A stretch of 64,000 nucleotides of DNA from an uncultured Gammaproteobacteria bacterium (GTDB taxonomy: Bacteria; Pseudomonadota; Gammaproteobacteria; Pseudomonadales; Pseudohongiellaceae). Below the pieces are notes generated by a model that was not told the DNA's origin, did no database searches, and saw only the letters and a list, made by a program, of their open reading frames with translations. How positions within the stretch are numbered: the first letter of the stretch is position 1; each line of letters starts with the position of its first letter. The stretch spans positions 47,732 to 111,731 of the forward strand of contig CAJXUA010000010.1 of assembly GCA_913060695.1 (NCBI GenBank), in the 5' to 3' direction. Positions 17,581 through 26,865 of this stretch are shown here, piece by piece. The translations under genes were made by a program, and so were the position numbers.

Positions 17581-17781
17581 ATGCAAATATTCGTGAATGG
17601 CGATTCTGTCGAGCTTAAAGAAGGCGCCACACTAATAGACCTCTTGGAACACTTGTCACTACGAGAGGCTAAAGTCGCTATTGAACTGAACCAAAGTATC
17701 ATTCCGCGCAGCCAGCATGCACAACAAGCCCTAGCCGAGCAGGATCAGGTCGAAATCGTACACGCTATCGGCGGCGGTTAG
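17581..17781 (+). CDS. thiS: sulfur carrier protein ThiS
   Basis: This is the ubiquitin-like sulfur carrier for thiazole synthesis in the thiamine pathway. It has 66 residues with the beta-grasp pattern [20 protein letters not shown] and ends in the required Gly-Gly (HAIGGG), where ThiF adenylates and thiocarboxylate forms. It is followed by thiG after 53 bases. No thiF lies nearby, and I saw no TPP riboswitch upstream. Confidence 0.95.
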   Translation: MQIFVNGDSVELKEGATLIDLLEHLSLREAKVAIELNQSIIPRSQHAQQALAEQDQVEIVHAIGGG

Positions 17782-17834
17782 TTTGTGCCAACTACACTCC
17801 CTTATTCACCGCAAATAACTCAAACAGGTATGTT

Positions 17835-18623
17835 ATGACAGCTACGGAAACACCGCTTACTATTGCGGGCAAACAATACCAGTCTCGCCTAATAGTAGGC
17901 AGCGGCAAATACCAGAGCTTTGAACAGAACCGTGAGGCCTTAGTCGCCAGTGGTGCCGAGATGATAACCGTGGCCATTCGCCGCGTTAATCTGGGTCAGA
18001 ACAAAGGCGAGCCGAGCCTTCTCGAAGTGATCTCTCCACAGCAATACACCATCCTACCGAACACGGCGGGCTGCTATAACGCCGCTGACGCAGTCCGTAC
18101 TTGTCGAATGGCCAGAGAGTTACTCGATGGCCACAAGCTCGTAAAGCTGGAGGTCCTGGGTGATCAGAAGACCCTTTATCCCAACGTTACCGAGACTTTG
18201 ATTGCCGCTCAGGAGCTCGTCAACGACGGTTTCGATGTGATGGTCTACACCAGCGACGATCCACTGATTGCGAAGCGACTCGAAGAGATGGGCTGTGTGG
18301 CTGTGATGCCCTTGGGTGCGCCCATCGGCTCTGGCTTAGGAATCCGCAATCCCTACAATATTCGCATGATTCTACAGAACGCCAAGGTCCCCATCATCGT
18401 GGACGCTGGTGTCGGCACAGCTTCGGATGCTGCTATTGCAATGGAGTTAGGTTGCGATGGCGTATTGATGAACACGGCGATCGCCGAGGCCAAGAATCCT
18501 ATTCTCATGGCCTCCGCCATGAAGAAGGCAGTGCAGAGCGGCCGCGAGGCCTTCCTCGCTGGCCGCATGCCACGACGCCTCTATGCCAGTGCCTCTTCCC
18601 CTATCGATGGCACCTTTTTCTAA
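17835..18623 (+). CDS. thiG: thiazole synthase ThiG
   Basis: ThiG makes the thiazole phosphate of thiamine from deoxyxylulose phosphate, ThiS-thiocarboxylate and dehydroglycine. The 262-residue TIM barrel has [16 protein letters not shown], the imine-forming Lys in [16 protein letters not shown], and the phosphate-binding [17 protein letters not shown] and GVLMNTAIA. Length is typical. The thiS-thiG pairing supports both calls. Confidence 0.96.
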   Translation: MTATETPLTIAGKQYQSRLIVGSGKYQSFEQNREALVASGAEMITVAIRRVNLGQNKGEPSLLEVISPQQYTILPNTAGCYNAADAVRTCRMARELLDGHKLVKLEVLGDQKTLYPNVTETLIAAQELVNDGFDVMVYTSDDPLIAKRLEEMGCVAVMPLGAPIGSGLGIRNPYNIRMILQNAKVPIIVDAGVGTASDAAIAMELGCDGVLMNTAIAEAKNPILMASAMKKAVQSGREAFLAGRMPRRLYASASSPIDGTFF

Positions 18624-18646
18624 TCTAACAAAGCGATTGCACCCCT

Positions 18647-19369
18647 ATGCCCGAGAATAAAACGACACCCGCGCCTTCCGATAAGGAAACGACGGAGCAC
18701 CCACGCAATATTCGCAGTTATGTGATTCGCGGCGGCAGGCTTACCAGCTCCCAAGAGAATGCACTCGCAACGCAATGGCCTCATTTCGGTTTGGATGCAG
18801 AAGATGGGCTACTCGACCCAGTAAAGGTATTTGGTAGACACGCCCCCTTGGTCATGGAAATTGGCTTCGGAATGGGCGACTCCTTGCTCACTATGGCAAG
18901 CGATAACGCGGAGCGTGACTTCATAGGAGTCGAGGTACACAAGCCCGGTGTCGGGCGCCTTCTGCACGAGATCGCGGAGAAGGAGCTGAGCAATCTACGC
19001 ATCTATCGCCACGATGCTAAAGAGATCCTGCGCGACTGTATCGCTGATGGCGCGCTCGACTGCATCCAGATTTTTTTCCCAGATCCCTGGCATAAGAAGC
19101 GCCACAATAAGCGCCGCCTCGTGCAAAGTGAATTCGTTGAACAGCTGCGACCGAAGCTAAAGATAGGCGGTACCTTACACATGGCTACCGACTGGGTGCC
19201 CTACGCCGAGCACATGATGGAAGTCATGAGCGCCGCCCCAAGATTTCGCAACGCAGCCGGCCCGGGTCAATATAGCAGCGCCAATGAGCGCCCCCTCACT
19301 AAGTTTGAAAAACGTGGTCAGCGCCTAGGCCATGTAGTGAACGATTTGATCTTCATGCGCGAATCCTAA
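18647..19369 (+). CDS. trmB: tRNA (guanine46-N7)-methyltransferase TrmB
   Basis: It methylates N7 of G46 in the tRNA variable loop using SAM. The 240-residue protein shows the SAM motif [24 protein letters not shown], and the strongly conserved [16 protein letters not shown]. The N-terminus [11 protein letters not shown] is typical for gammaproteobacteria. It starts 23 bases after thiG and may share its transcript. Confidence 0.97.
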   Translation: MPENKTTPAPSDKETTEHPRNIRSYVIRGGRLTSSQENALATQWPHFGLDAEDGLLDPVKVFGRHAPLVMEIGFGMGDSLLTMASDNAERDFIGVEVHKPGVGRLLHEIAEKELSNLRIYRHDAKEILRDCIADGALDCIQIFFPDPWHKKRHNKRRLVQSEFVEQLRPKLKIGGTLHMATDWVPYAEHMMEVMSAAPRFRNAAGPGQYSSANERPLTKFEKRGQRLGHVVNDLIFMRES

Positions 19370-19470
19370 AGCACTGCACTCCTACCGAACGAGCGTTCCG
19401 AGTCTGGATAGCAATGGCTAGATAGCTGGGGTATGCTCTTCAGACTCACTTCAGAGTCCGGGGGGATAGG

Positions 19471-20658
19471 ATGATTTCGAGAGCGCTGGCCTTGGGCCGA
19501 ACGCTAAGTAAGACTGCACTAGCACTGAGCTTGGCTGTGGGCATTGGCGTTTCATTAACCGCAGCCGAAAATCCCGGTCTGCCCCGCACTATCGCTTGGT
19601 CCGCCTACCCCACTGGTACTGGTGGCTATAGCCAGGCCGTTGCCATCGGTAGCATCATGCGCCGCGAATATGGCGTCAATCTTCGTGTAATACCTGGTCG
19701 CAACGACGTTTCGCGCCTCGCCACACTTCTAACTGGACGAGTACACTTCTCCGCCGGCGGCTCTGAAGCGGTTTATGCCCAAGAAGCGGTCCTTAATTTT
19801 TCCTCGCGCATCTGGGGGCCACAGCCTTTACGAGCGCTGCTTTCTAATTTTTCCGAGAGTTGCTCCTTCACACTAGCAACTGCAGCCGACGCCAATATCG
19901 ATATAATTGCGGACATCCGCGGCAAGCGCGTCACTTGGGTGCAAGGCTCCCCCTCACTGAACAATGCACTGACTGCTTTACTAGCCTACGGCAACCTAAC
20001 ATGGGACGACGTGGAGCGAGTGGAAGTTGGCGGCTACAATGCCTCCATCGAGGCGGTCATCAATAACCGTGCCGACGTCGTGGGAGGAGCCTGTAACTCG
20101 CCCCCCTTCTTGCGTCTCGAAGCCTCACCGAGGGGTTTAAAGTTTCTCACCTTCCCCCACTCCGACCTAGAAGCCGTGCAGAGAACTCGTTCGCTATTGC
20201 CATGGTATGTCACTCACATCGCTACCGAAGGTCCTACTCTTCCTCCTGAGGGTATCGAAGTGTTCACCTCTGCCTATCCGCTACTCGTAGGCATGGATAG
20301 CGCCGACGACACTCTGGTCTATAACCTAGTTAAGGTCATGCATGAGCAATACGATGACTATAAGGACGCAGCGCCGGGTGCAGGTGGCTGGCTTATCACG
20401 CGTCAGAAATTCGAGTCTGCGTTCATTCCCTACCACCCAGCAGCAATTCGCTATTTTAAGGAAATTGGGGTGTGGACGGACGCGGCCGAGGTGAACCAAC
20501 AGGCGAACCTGTTTCGACAGAAAGTCCTCCACGATGCCTGGCAGGCGTACAGCACAATAGCGCCAAAAGACCCACAAGAGTTTGAGGCTGGCTGGCTTGC
20601 CGCAAGAGCTAAAGCGCTGGCGGATGAAGGCCTTCTGACACTAGCTGAGAACATCTAA
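19471..20658 (+). CDS. TAXI-family TRAP transporter solute-binding protein
   Basis: The 395-residue protein begins with a signal peptide (about 31 residues, ending SLTAA) and has the TAXI phrase SAYPTGTGGYSQAVAIGSIM near the mature N-terminus. DIRGKRVTWVQGSPSLNNAL and NRADVVGGACNSP follow. These proteins bind an organic anion in the periplasm and deliver it to the TRAP permease; substrates include glutamate and other dicarboxylates in the few studied cases, and none can be named here. A strong G-rich ribosome site precedes the ATG. The permease gene follows after 43 bases. Confidence 0.9.
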   Translation: MISRALALGRTLSKTALALSLAVGIGVSLTAAENPGLPRTIAWSAYPTGTGGYSQAVAIGSIMRREYGVNLRVIPGRNDVSRLATLLTGRVHFSAGGSEAVYAQEAVLNFSSRIWGPQPLRALLSNFSESCSFTLATAADANIDIIADIRGKRVTWVQGSPSLNNALTALLAYGNLTWDDVERVEVGGYNASIEAVINNRADVVGGACNSPPFLRLEASPRGLKFLTFPHSDLEAVQRTRSLLPWYVTHIATEGPTLPPEGIEVFTSAYPLLVGMDSADDTLVYNLVKVMHEQYDDYKDAAPGAGGWLITRQKFESAFIPYHPAAIRYFKEIGVWTDAAEVNQQANLFRQKVLHDAWQAYSTIAPKDPQEFEAGWLAARAKALADEGLLTLAENI

Positions 20659-20701
20659 ACCGGCTTAGCGCCTCGTCGTAACTTGAATAAGAAGAATCCA
20701 C

Positions 20702-22687
20702 ATGAGTGTTGATCTAAGTAAGCCGTTAGCCGATAGTCAAAACGATGCACCCATTATAGGTCGCTACAGAGAATTGAACTCGCGTTGGCGCACCATCATG
20801 GCGCTATCGACTGGTGCTGCGACACTGCTAGCTATTAATCAGATCTTCGCCTTCGGTTTCTTCGTCGGCAGCGTCATGCTCGATAGCCGCTATCTCTATC
20901 TCATTACCGGCATCATGCTGTCGATGGTTTTCATCACGTTCCCTGCCAATCGTTCCAATAGGGATACTGTGCCCTGGTACGACATTGCAATTATCTTAGT
21001 AATTGTAGTGATCTTCAGCTATTTCGCCTGGAATGCAGAGCGCATAGTACTAGAGGCCTGGGAGTTTGTAGCTCCGCCTATAGGGGTTGCACTGGCACTC
21101 ATTACTTGGATGATTATCCTAGAAGCGGGTCGCCGCGCAGGCGGCTGGCCGATCTTTATTATCGTGACGGTCCTGTCATTTTACCCGATGTACTCCCATC
21201 TCCTGCCCGATGTCGTTGCCGGCATAGGCCTACCAATCGACGACGTCGCCATTTTCCATATCCTCGGCGAAGAGAGTCTCTTCGGCCTGCCTATGCAGGC
21301 TTTCGCAATGCTCGTGTTTGGCTTCTTGCTGTTCGGTGTGGCACTGCAGTTTACCGGTGGCGGCCCCTTCTTTATCAACTTCGCCTTTGCCTTGCTTGGA
21401 CACATGCGCGGCGGACCGGCGAAGGTCGCAATCTTCTCTAGCGGCCTACTCGGCTCAATGAGCGGAGGCCCGGTTACCAATGTTTTGACCACCGGCCCTT
21501 TAACGATTCCCGCGATGCGCCGCACAGGTTTTAGTCGGCACTATGCGGCAGGCGTAGAGGCCTGCGCATCCACAGGTGGGGTCTTGATGCCTCCGATCAT
21601 GGGCGCTACTGCATTCGTTATGGCCAGCTTCTTGGGGGTCAGCTATGTCACCGTCGCCGTTGCCGCGATTGTGCCCTCCTTATTGTATTTCTTTGGCCTG
21701 TTTGTGCAGATCGACGCCTATGCCGCAAAGCATGAACTTAAAGGACTACCCAAGGAAGAGTTGCCGAAAGTTGGACAGGTGTTTCGAGAGGGCTGGTATT
21801 TCCTCGCGGTATTCTTCTTATTGCTGTGGATGCTGGTGTACTTGCAACAAGAGGCCACGGCTCCGTTTTATGCGACTGCCTTATTACTAATCATCAATCA
21901 GTTTACGCCACACAAGCTTAACCTCGACAAGGCTTTACTATTAGTCGCTTCGACGGGCAAGTTGATGGCGGAGCTGGCGGGGATTTTGGCGGCAATCGGG
22001 CTGATCGTCGGCGCACTTGCTGTAACTGGGATGGCGGGCACCTTAGCGAATGACCTAGTATATATAGCCGGCGATAATACCGTGGTCCTATTGATTATGG
22101 GTGCTGTTACGAGCTTCGTGCTCGGTATCGGCATGACGGTCACCGCCGCGTATATCTTCCTCGCCATCATACTGGCCCCCGCCTTGATAAATGCGGGGCT
22201 CGATCCACTTGCCTCCCATATGTTCATTATGTACTGGGGCATGCTCAGTTTCATTACGCCTCCGGTTGCGCTTTCAGCGTTCGCGGCAGCCACAGTCGCG
22301 CAGACATCTCCTATGCGAGTAGGCGTTGAATCGATGCGTTTGGGCGCTATCATTTACTTCATTCCGTTCTTCTTCGTCTTCAACCCCGCTATGCTGCTGC
22401 AAGGCAGCTTCATGGAAATAGCTCCAGTGCTCGTGACCGCCGTCATTGGGGTCACCCTAGTTTCGGGAGCATTACAGGGCTATTTGATCGGCTTTGGATT
22501 ATTGGGAAGTGGCGCGGCTGGCTTATTGGTGAGGGCGCTACTGGTGATAGCAGGCTTAGTGTTCGCGATTCCTGGCGGCGGGATACTCGGCTTGAACCAA
22601 TGGTGGCTCGCACTCTCGGCTTTCTTAATCGCCGTTTGTGCTATAGGCATTAGCGTGATGCTCAGGCGCAAACCGACGTTGGCCTGA
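20702..22687 (+). CDS. TRAP transporter fused permease (4TM-12TM)
   Basis: This is an ion-driven secondary transporter of the TAXI-TRAP type, 661 residues with about 16-18 hydrophobic spans. The small (DctQ-like) and large (DctM-like) subunits are fused, as usual for this branch. Family motifs include SSGLLGSMSGGPVTNVLTTG, GGVLMPPIMGATAFVM and GMLSFITPPVALSAFAAA. It is paired with the solute-binding protein immediately upstream. Confidence 0.93.
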   Translation: MSVDLSKPLADSQNDAPIIGRYRELNSRWRTIMALSTGAATLLAINQIFAFGFFVGSVMLDSRYLYLITGIMLSMVFITFPANRSNRDTVPWYDIAIILVIVVIFSYFAWNAERIVLEAWEFVAPPIGVALALITWMIILEAGRRAGGWPIFIIVTVLSFYPMYSHLLPDVVAGIGLPIDDVAIFHILGEESLFGLPMQAFAMLVFGFLLFGVALQFTGGGPFFINFAFALLGHMRGGPAKVAIFSSGLLGSMSGGPVTNVLTTGPLTIPAMRRTGFSRHYAAGVEACASTGGVLMPPIMGATAFVMASFLGVSYVTVAVAAIVPSLLYFFGLFVQIDAYAAKHELKGLPKEELPKVGQVFREGWYFLAVFFLLLWMLVYLQQEATAPFYATALLLIINQFTPHKLNLDKALLLVASTGKLMAELAGILAAIGLIVGALAVTGMAGTLANDLVYIAGDNTVVLLIMGAVTSFVLGIGMTVTAAYIFLAIILAPALINAGLDPLASHMFIMYWGMLSFITPPVALSAFAAATVAQTSPMRVGVESMRLGAIIYFIPFFFVFNPAMLLQGSFMEIAPVLVTAVIGVTLVSGALQGYLIGFGLLGSGAAGLLVRALLVIAGLVFAIPGGGILGLNQWWLALSAFLIAVCAIGISVMLRRKPTLA

Positions 22688-22698
22688 GCTCACTTAAC

Positions 22699-23955
22699 TT
22701 ATCGACGTTCAGTAATGGCGGAGTACACGCCGTTCTTAAACTCTTCGCGAAACCCCTGTCCGCCGGACGGGGAGATTTGCGCCATGATCACAGTGACGAT
22801 GCCTTGCTCCGGGTCTATCCAGAAACGAGTACCAGCAGAACCATCCCACCACACCTCGCCAGGACTAACGGTGTGGTCATAGCCTGCAGGGTTTAGGGCA
22901 TAGGCAAATCCACCGATAGTCCAACCCGAGGCCGCCATATAGCCGCCTCCTCCTATAGGCATTAATGCATCTGCGATACTGTTCTCCAGCATCAGTGCAA
23001 TGGTGTCCGCTTGCAGAAGACGCTGCCCAAATAGCTCACCGCCATTGAGATAGAGCTGGGAGAAACGCGCGAAATCCAGCGTAGACGATACCAAGCCAAC
23101 GCCCCCCTCTATCAGAGGGACTTGCTCCGTAAAGTCGATCTCCTCCATCGCGAATTCTTGCAGGCTGCCATCTGCGCTGGGCCGATAGACTGTGGCCAAG
23201 CGTGCGCGGCGGCTTGGGTCGACCCAAAACACCGTGTCCGCCATACCCAATGGCTGGAAGACTCGCTCCTCCATGAACTCATCGAGGGGCTGCCCCGACC
23301 AGACCTCGATCAAGCGCCCAAGAATAGTGGCCGATAGGCCATAACGAAAATTCGTACCGGGGTCTTCGAACAATGGCACCCGTGCAGCATTATCGGTGAG
23401 CTGTTCTAGACTAATCGTGCGCAGGCGCACGCCTTGTTCGACGTAGACTCGCGAGCTACGACTACCGAGACCAGAGGTATGGCGCATGAGGTCTGCTACT
23501 TTGATATCGCCACGACGCTCTCTAGTCTGCTCCATGTCCGGTGCGGAGCCGTCGGTAAATACGCGCTGCTGCGCAAATTGAGGCAGATATTTGGAGATAG
23601 GATCATCGAGCTGGAATTTGCCCTCCTCCCATAGAATCATTGCTGCAAGACTCGTCACCGGGCGCGTCATCGAATAAATGCGAAACAAGGCATCGTCTTG
23701 CATCGGGCTATCCGTCACAAGATCGCGCATACCGACCGACTCTAGGTACACTAGTTTGCCATCTCGCAGTACTGCAGCAACTGCCCCAGCGATGTGGCCT
23801 GCATCGACATGCTTTTGTAAGTTCTGAGTCACCTCTGCGAGCCCAGCACTAGAAAGCCCTACGCTGTCTGGGCTAACTCGAGGAAAATCCTGCGCGAATG
23901 CAGGTATAGCGGTGAAAGTAGTGCTTAGCATTAGAATTAAGGGGCGCAGACCCAT
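22699..23955 (-). CDS. exported serine hydrolase, class C beta-lactamase/EstB-like, with SxxR in place of SxxK
   Basis: The start at 23955 has GGAGAAAGG upstream and gives a clean signal peptide (ending AIPAFA, before QDFPRV); the frame extends to 23985. The mature protein of about 398 residues has the beta-lactamase-family fold: DDALFRIYSMTRPVTSLAAM, FRYGLSATILGRLIEVWSGQ (Tyr-based motif 2) and WDGSAGTRFWIDPEQGIVTV near the end. The usual SxxK has Arg (codon CGC) for Lys. Relatives are periplasmic esterases or peptidases of varied substrates. It follows ygjP on the same strand after 37 bases. Confidence 0.88.
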   Translation of the reverse strand: MGLRPLILMLSTTFTAIPAFAQDFPRVSPDSVGLSSAGLAEVTQNLQKHVDAGHIAGAVAAVLRDGKLVYLESVGMRDLVTDSPMQDDALFRIYSMTRPVTSLAAMILWEEGKFQLDDPISKYLPQFAQQRVFTDGSAPDMEQTRERRGDIKVADLMRHTSGLGSRSSRVYVEQGVRLRTISLEQLTDNAARVPLFEDPGTNFRYGLSATILGRLIEVWSGQPLDEFMEERVFQPLGMADTVFWVDPSRRARLATVYRPSADGSLQEFAMEEIDFTEQVPLIEGGVGLVSSTLDFARFSQLYLNGGELFGQRLLQADTIALMLENSIADALMPIGGGGYMAASGWTIGGFAYALNPAGYDHTVSPGEVWWDGSAGTRFWIDPEQGIVTVIMAQISPSGGQGFREEFKNGVYSAITERR

Positions 23956-23992
23956 AGCCTTTCTCCAGATAAGGCTCATCCTCATGATGAAC

Positions 23993-24793
23993 CTATAGCC
24001 ATAATCGATGTTCGTTTTTGCGCAGCCACTTCACATAGCTACGGTAATCCGGACAAACTGTTTCAACTAGCGACCAAAACTTCGCAGAATGATTCATGAC
24101 CAGCAAATGGCTCACTTCATGACAGATCATGTAATCAATAATTGCATCGGGGGCTAGCATGATCAGCCAGTTATATTGAATACGGCCTGAGGACGTACAA
24201 TGCCCCCACTTAGTCTTAGTCTTACGAAACACCACCTCTTTTAGACGCGAATCTACTTTGAAGTGCGCCGCCAAGGCATGGGTGCGCGCTGGCAGGACTG
24301 CCTTGGCTTGAGTGATCAGCCATCGCTGCAAGGTCTTTATTGCACTTTCTTCACTGGCGATGCGTGTGGAGATTCGAAACTCTGTGTCCGTTGCGACAAT
24401 CGACTCTACCGCGGATTGCACGATGCTAACCCGCAGCGAACGACCCTTGTAGAAAATTCGGCCACCGTCGCTTAGGTCTAAGCGCTGAGCATCTTGTCCT
24501 GCCTTCTGCTCCAGTTTGGCTAGAATCCATTTCTGGTGAGTGACCACAAACTCACGGATGTCCTTATCGCTTACAAATTTCGGTGCGCGCACCTGTACCT
24601 GCAGATGGCGCACATGCACCACCATGGTTTTACGCTTGCTGCGCAACACCTCGTACTCGAATGGAGGGGCAATAGCAGCGACTTTGGCACTAGCCGTGTC
24701 GGGGTGTGCCTGAAGGGCGATGGCTGTATTATTTGAATGTGTCATGAATTGACGCATAATACGCAAAACCCGTTCAGGCCGATACCTTCGCAA
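23993..24793 (-). CDS. YgjP-like zinc metallopeptidase (M48/DUF45)
   Basis: The 266-residue protein ends with the YgjP block: KTKWGHCTSSGRIQYNWL, then YMICHEVSHLLVMNHSAKFW with the HExxH zinc motif and the third His in NHS. It is probably a cytoplasmic metal-dependent peptidase of unknown substrate. The TTG at 24793 is preceded by a near-perfect AAGGAGGA at 24798-24805, so it is likely the true start even though ATGs follow at 24757 and 24745. It is divergent from cmoA. Confidence 0.88.
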   Translation of the reverse strand: MRRYRPERVLRIMRQFMTHSNNTAIALQAHPDTASAKVAAIAPPFEYEVLRSKRKTMVVHVRHLQVQVRAPKFVSDKDIREFVVTHQKWILAKLEQKAGQDAQRLDLSDGGRIFYKGRSLRVSIVQSAVESIVATDTEFRISTRIASEESAIKTLQRWLITQAKAVLPARTHALAAHFKVDSRLKEVVFRKTKTKWGHCTSSGRIQYNWLIMLAPDAIIDYMICHEVSHLLVMNHSAKFWSLVETVCPDYRSYVKWLRKNEHRLWL

Positions 24794-24863
24794 GGATTCC
24801 TCCTTCCGCCATCAACATTACCCACTAGGCTCCCATTTTGTGGCAGAGCCCTAGAGCCATAAT

Positions 24864-25595
24864 ATGGATAACAGCAAGCAGGACAAGATATACGCTAGTA
24901 CGCGACCCCGTCAGGATTTTGTATTCGACGCGAGCGTTGCCGACGTGTTTACAGACATGATCAATCGGTCAGTGCCAGGCTACGCGACGATCATCTCGAT
25001 GATTGGGGTGCTTGCCAATCGCTACTGCTCCCCGGGATCTACAATCTATGATCTTGGCTGCTCCTTGGGTGGAGCCACCATGTCTATGGCCCATCACATC
25101 GAGCGGCAAGATTACAAAATTGTCGCGGTCGACAACTCCGAGGCTATGATCAGTCGTTTCGAAAAATCTCTGGAGAGTAGCGCAAAGAAACAACAGATCG
25201 AACTCCTTTGCGCAGACATTGCAGATGTGGAGATTCGTGACGCCTCCGTAGTGGTACTGAACTTCACATTGCAGTTCATTGCGCAGGAGCGCCGTGAGCA
25301 ATTGATGAGAAGAATCTACTCAGGAATGAAACCCGGCGGCATTCTAATCTTGTCCGAGAAAATCAAACTCGCCGACGCAGATCTCAACGCTCTGCTAATC
25401 GACATGTACCATCAGTTCAAGCAAGCTCAAGGCTACTCAGAACTGGAGATCAGTCAGAAACGTTCAGCTTTAGAGAACGTCTTAATTCCCGAAACTATTG
25501 CCCAGCACAAAACCCGACTTTTGGATGCAGGTTTTGCGAGCGTAGACTCGTGGTTCCAGTGCTTTAATTTTGCCTCCATGATCGCCTTTAAGTAG
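24864..25595 (+). CDS. cmoA: carboxy-S-adenosyl-L-methionine synthase CmoA
   Basis: CmoA makes carboxy-SAM from SAM and prephenate for wobble-uridine modification in tRNA. The 243-residue protein shows the DFVFDASVADVFTDMINRSVPGY N-terminal region, YDLGCSLGGATMSM and VAVDNSEAMISR, and VVVLNFTLQFI, all family marks. It overlaps or abuts cmoB. Confidence 0.96.
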   Translation: MDNSKQDKIYASTRPRQDFVFDASVADVFTDMINRSVPGYATIISMIGVLANRYCSPGSTIYDLGCSLGGATMSMAHHIERQDYKIVAVDNSEAMISRFEKSLESSAKKQQIELLCADIADVEIRDASVVVLNFTLQFIAQERREQLMRRIYSGMKPGGILILSEKIKLADADLNALLIDMYHQFKQAQGYSELEISQKRSALENVLIPETIAQHKTRLLDAGFASVDSWFQCFNFASMIAFK

Positions 25596-26575
25596 TGAGC
25601 CCTATGCCTTATTCCAATTTTCCCGCCTTCCTCAAGGGAACAGTACTCGAGCCATGGCTACGCCTTAGTGAACGAGCATGGTTCGACAGCCGCAATAATG
25701 GTGACTACGCAAAATGGCGCCGCGCACTCGATGCCATGCCCGAGTTAAGCCCGAGCAGTATCGACCTTAGTGAAGCTGTGCGCATAGGCACTTCTCAAGA
25801 CTGCACGGGCGCGAATCAGGCGCAACTTCGGGAGGCACTGCAGGTATTGATCCCATGGCGTAAGGGCCCGTTTTCACTATTCGGGATAGATATCGATACG
25901 GAATGGCGGTCCGATTGGAAATGGGAGCGACTGCGCACTCAGGTCAGTTCACTGCGCGACCGCACAATCCTCGACGTTGGCTGCGGTAATGGCTATCACT
26001 GCTTCCGCATGGCAGGTGAAGGCGCGCGCCTAGCAATTGGGATAGATGCGCAGCTTGCCTATTCGATGCAGTTTCAGGCGATTAAGCGCTATTGCCCACA
26101 GGCTCCGGTATTCGTGCTACCTAATACCTTTGAAAGCGCACTGTCGATGCTAGAGGATAAGCCCGAAGCATTCGATACAGTGTTCTCAATGGGGGTGCTC
26201 TATCACCGCCGCTCCCCCATAGATCATCTGCTGCAACTACAGGACTGCCTGCGCTCTGGTGGTGAGTTAGTGTTAGAGACACTTATAGTTGATGGAGATC
26301 AAGGTTTTTGCTTAACCCCCGAAGACCGTTATAGTCGTATGCCCAACGTTTGGTTCATTCCCTCCTGCGCTACTACACTGCGCTGGCTAGAGCGTTGCGG
26401 CTTTGTGGACTGCCGCGTCATTGACGTGAGCGTTACCTCTACCGACGAGCAGCGTAGCACGGATTGGATGCGCTTCCAGTCTCTCAACGACAGCCTTGAT
26501 CCGGCGGACAAAACACTTACCGTTGAAGGCTTGCCAGCCCCCAAACGAGCCGTATTCGTAGCCACGAAACGCTAG
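25595..26575 (+). CDS. cmoB: tRNA U34 carboxymethyltransferase CmoB
   Basis: CmoB transfers the carboxymethyl group from carboxy-SAM to 5-hydroxyuridine at tRNA position 34. The 326-residue protein has WRKGPFSLFGIDIDTEWRSD and WKWERL, the Rossmann motif LDVGCGNGYHCFRM, and FSMGVLYHRRSPIDHL. A GTG at 25595 overlaps the cmoA stop; an ATG at 25604 (MPYSNF) is an equally likely start. The cmoA-cmoB pair is classic. Confidence 0.96.
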   Translation: MSPMPYSNFPAFLKGTVLEPWLRLSERAWFDSRNNGDYAKWRRALDAMPELSPSSIDLSEAVRIGTSQDCTGANQAQLREALQVLIPWRKGPFSLFGIDIDTEWRSDWKWERLRTQVSSLRDRTILDVGCGNGYHCFRMAGEGARLAIGIDAQLAYSMQFQAIKRYCPQAPVFVLPNTFESALSMLEDKPEAFDTVFSMGVLYHRRSPIDHLLQLQDCLRSGGELVLETLIVDGDQGFCLTPEDRYSRMPNVWFIPSCATTLRWLERCGFVDCRVIDVSVTSTDEQRSTDWMRFQSLNDSLDPADKTLTVEGLPAPKRAVFVATKR

Positions 26576-26865
26576 GAGCGGCGAGGCGAAGGTGCCCCGG
26601 CTAGCTTTAAGTGGCCAATGGAATAAGCAGTAAAGAACAAGGCTGTATAACAAACCCTATCTGCGTTGGTGTAGCCCTAGCCCTTATGTTGCGGCTTTGC
26701 AGCGCACAATCCTGTTTGATCTAGCTCCAATCGCCAACTGTCTGAGCTTTTAGGTTGACTGCAACTTCTATTTCAGTTATCACTATAAGAACAGTTTTAG
26801 GGTCATCTCTAACTCAATAACCAGTTGTATAATAAAACTAAAAACACAAACCGGGACAATAAAAA
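26576..26865. other. AT-rich intergenic region before the RAYT-like gene, with -10 candidate
   Basis: These 290 bases carry no frame or RNA gene I can support. The last 130 bases are clearly more AT-rich than their surroundings. TATAAT at 26828-26833 is a perfect -10 hexamer 32 bases before the RAYT start, but the base sequence 17 upstream is a poor -35. Confidence 0.5.

Noticed and set aside
26576..26865. tRNA or small RNA gene in the AT-rich gap
   Set aside because: No cloverleaf, CCA end or T-loop consensus could be found on either strand.
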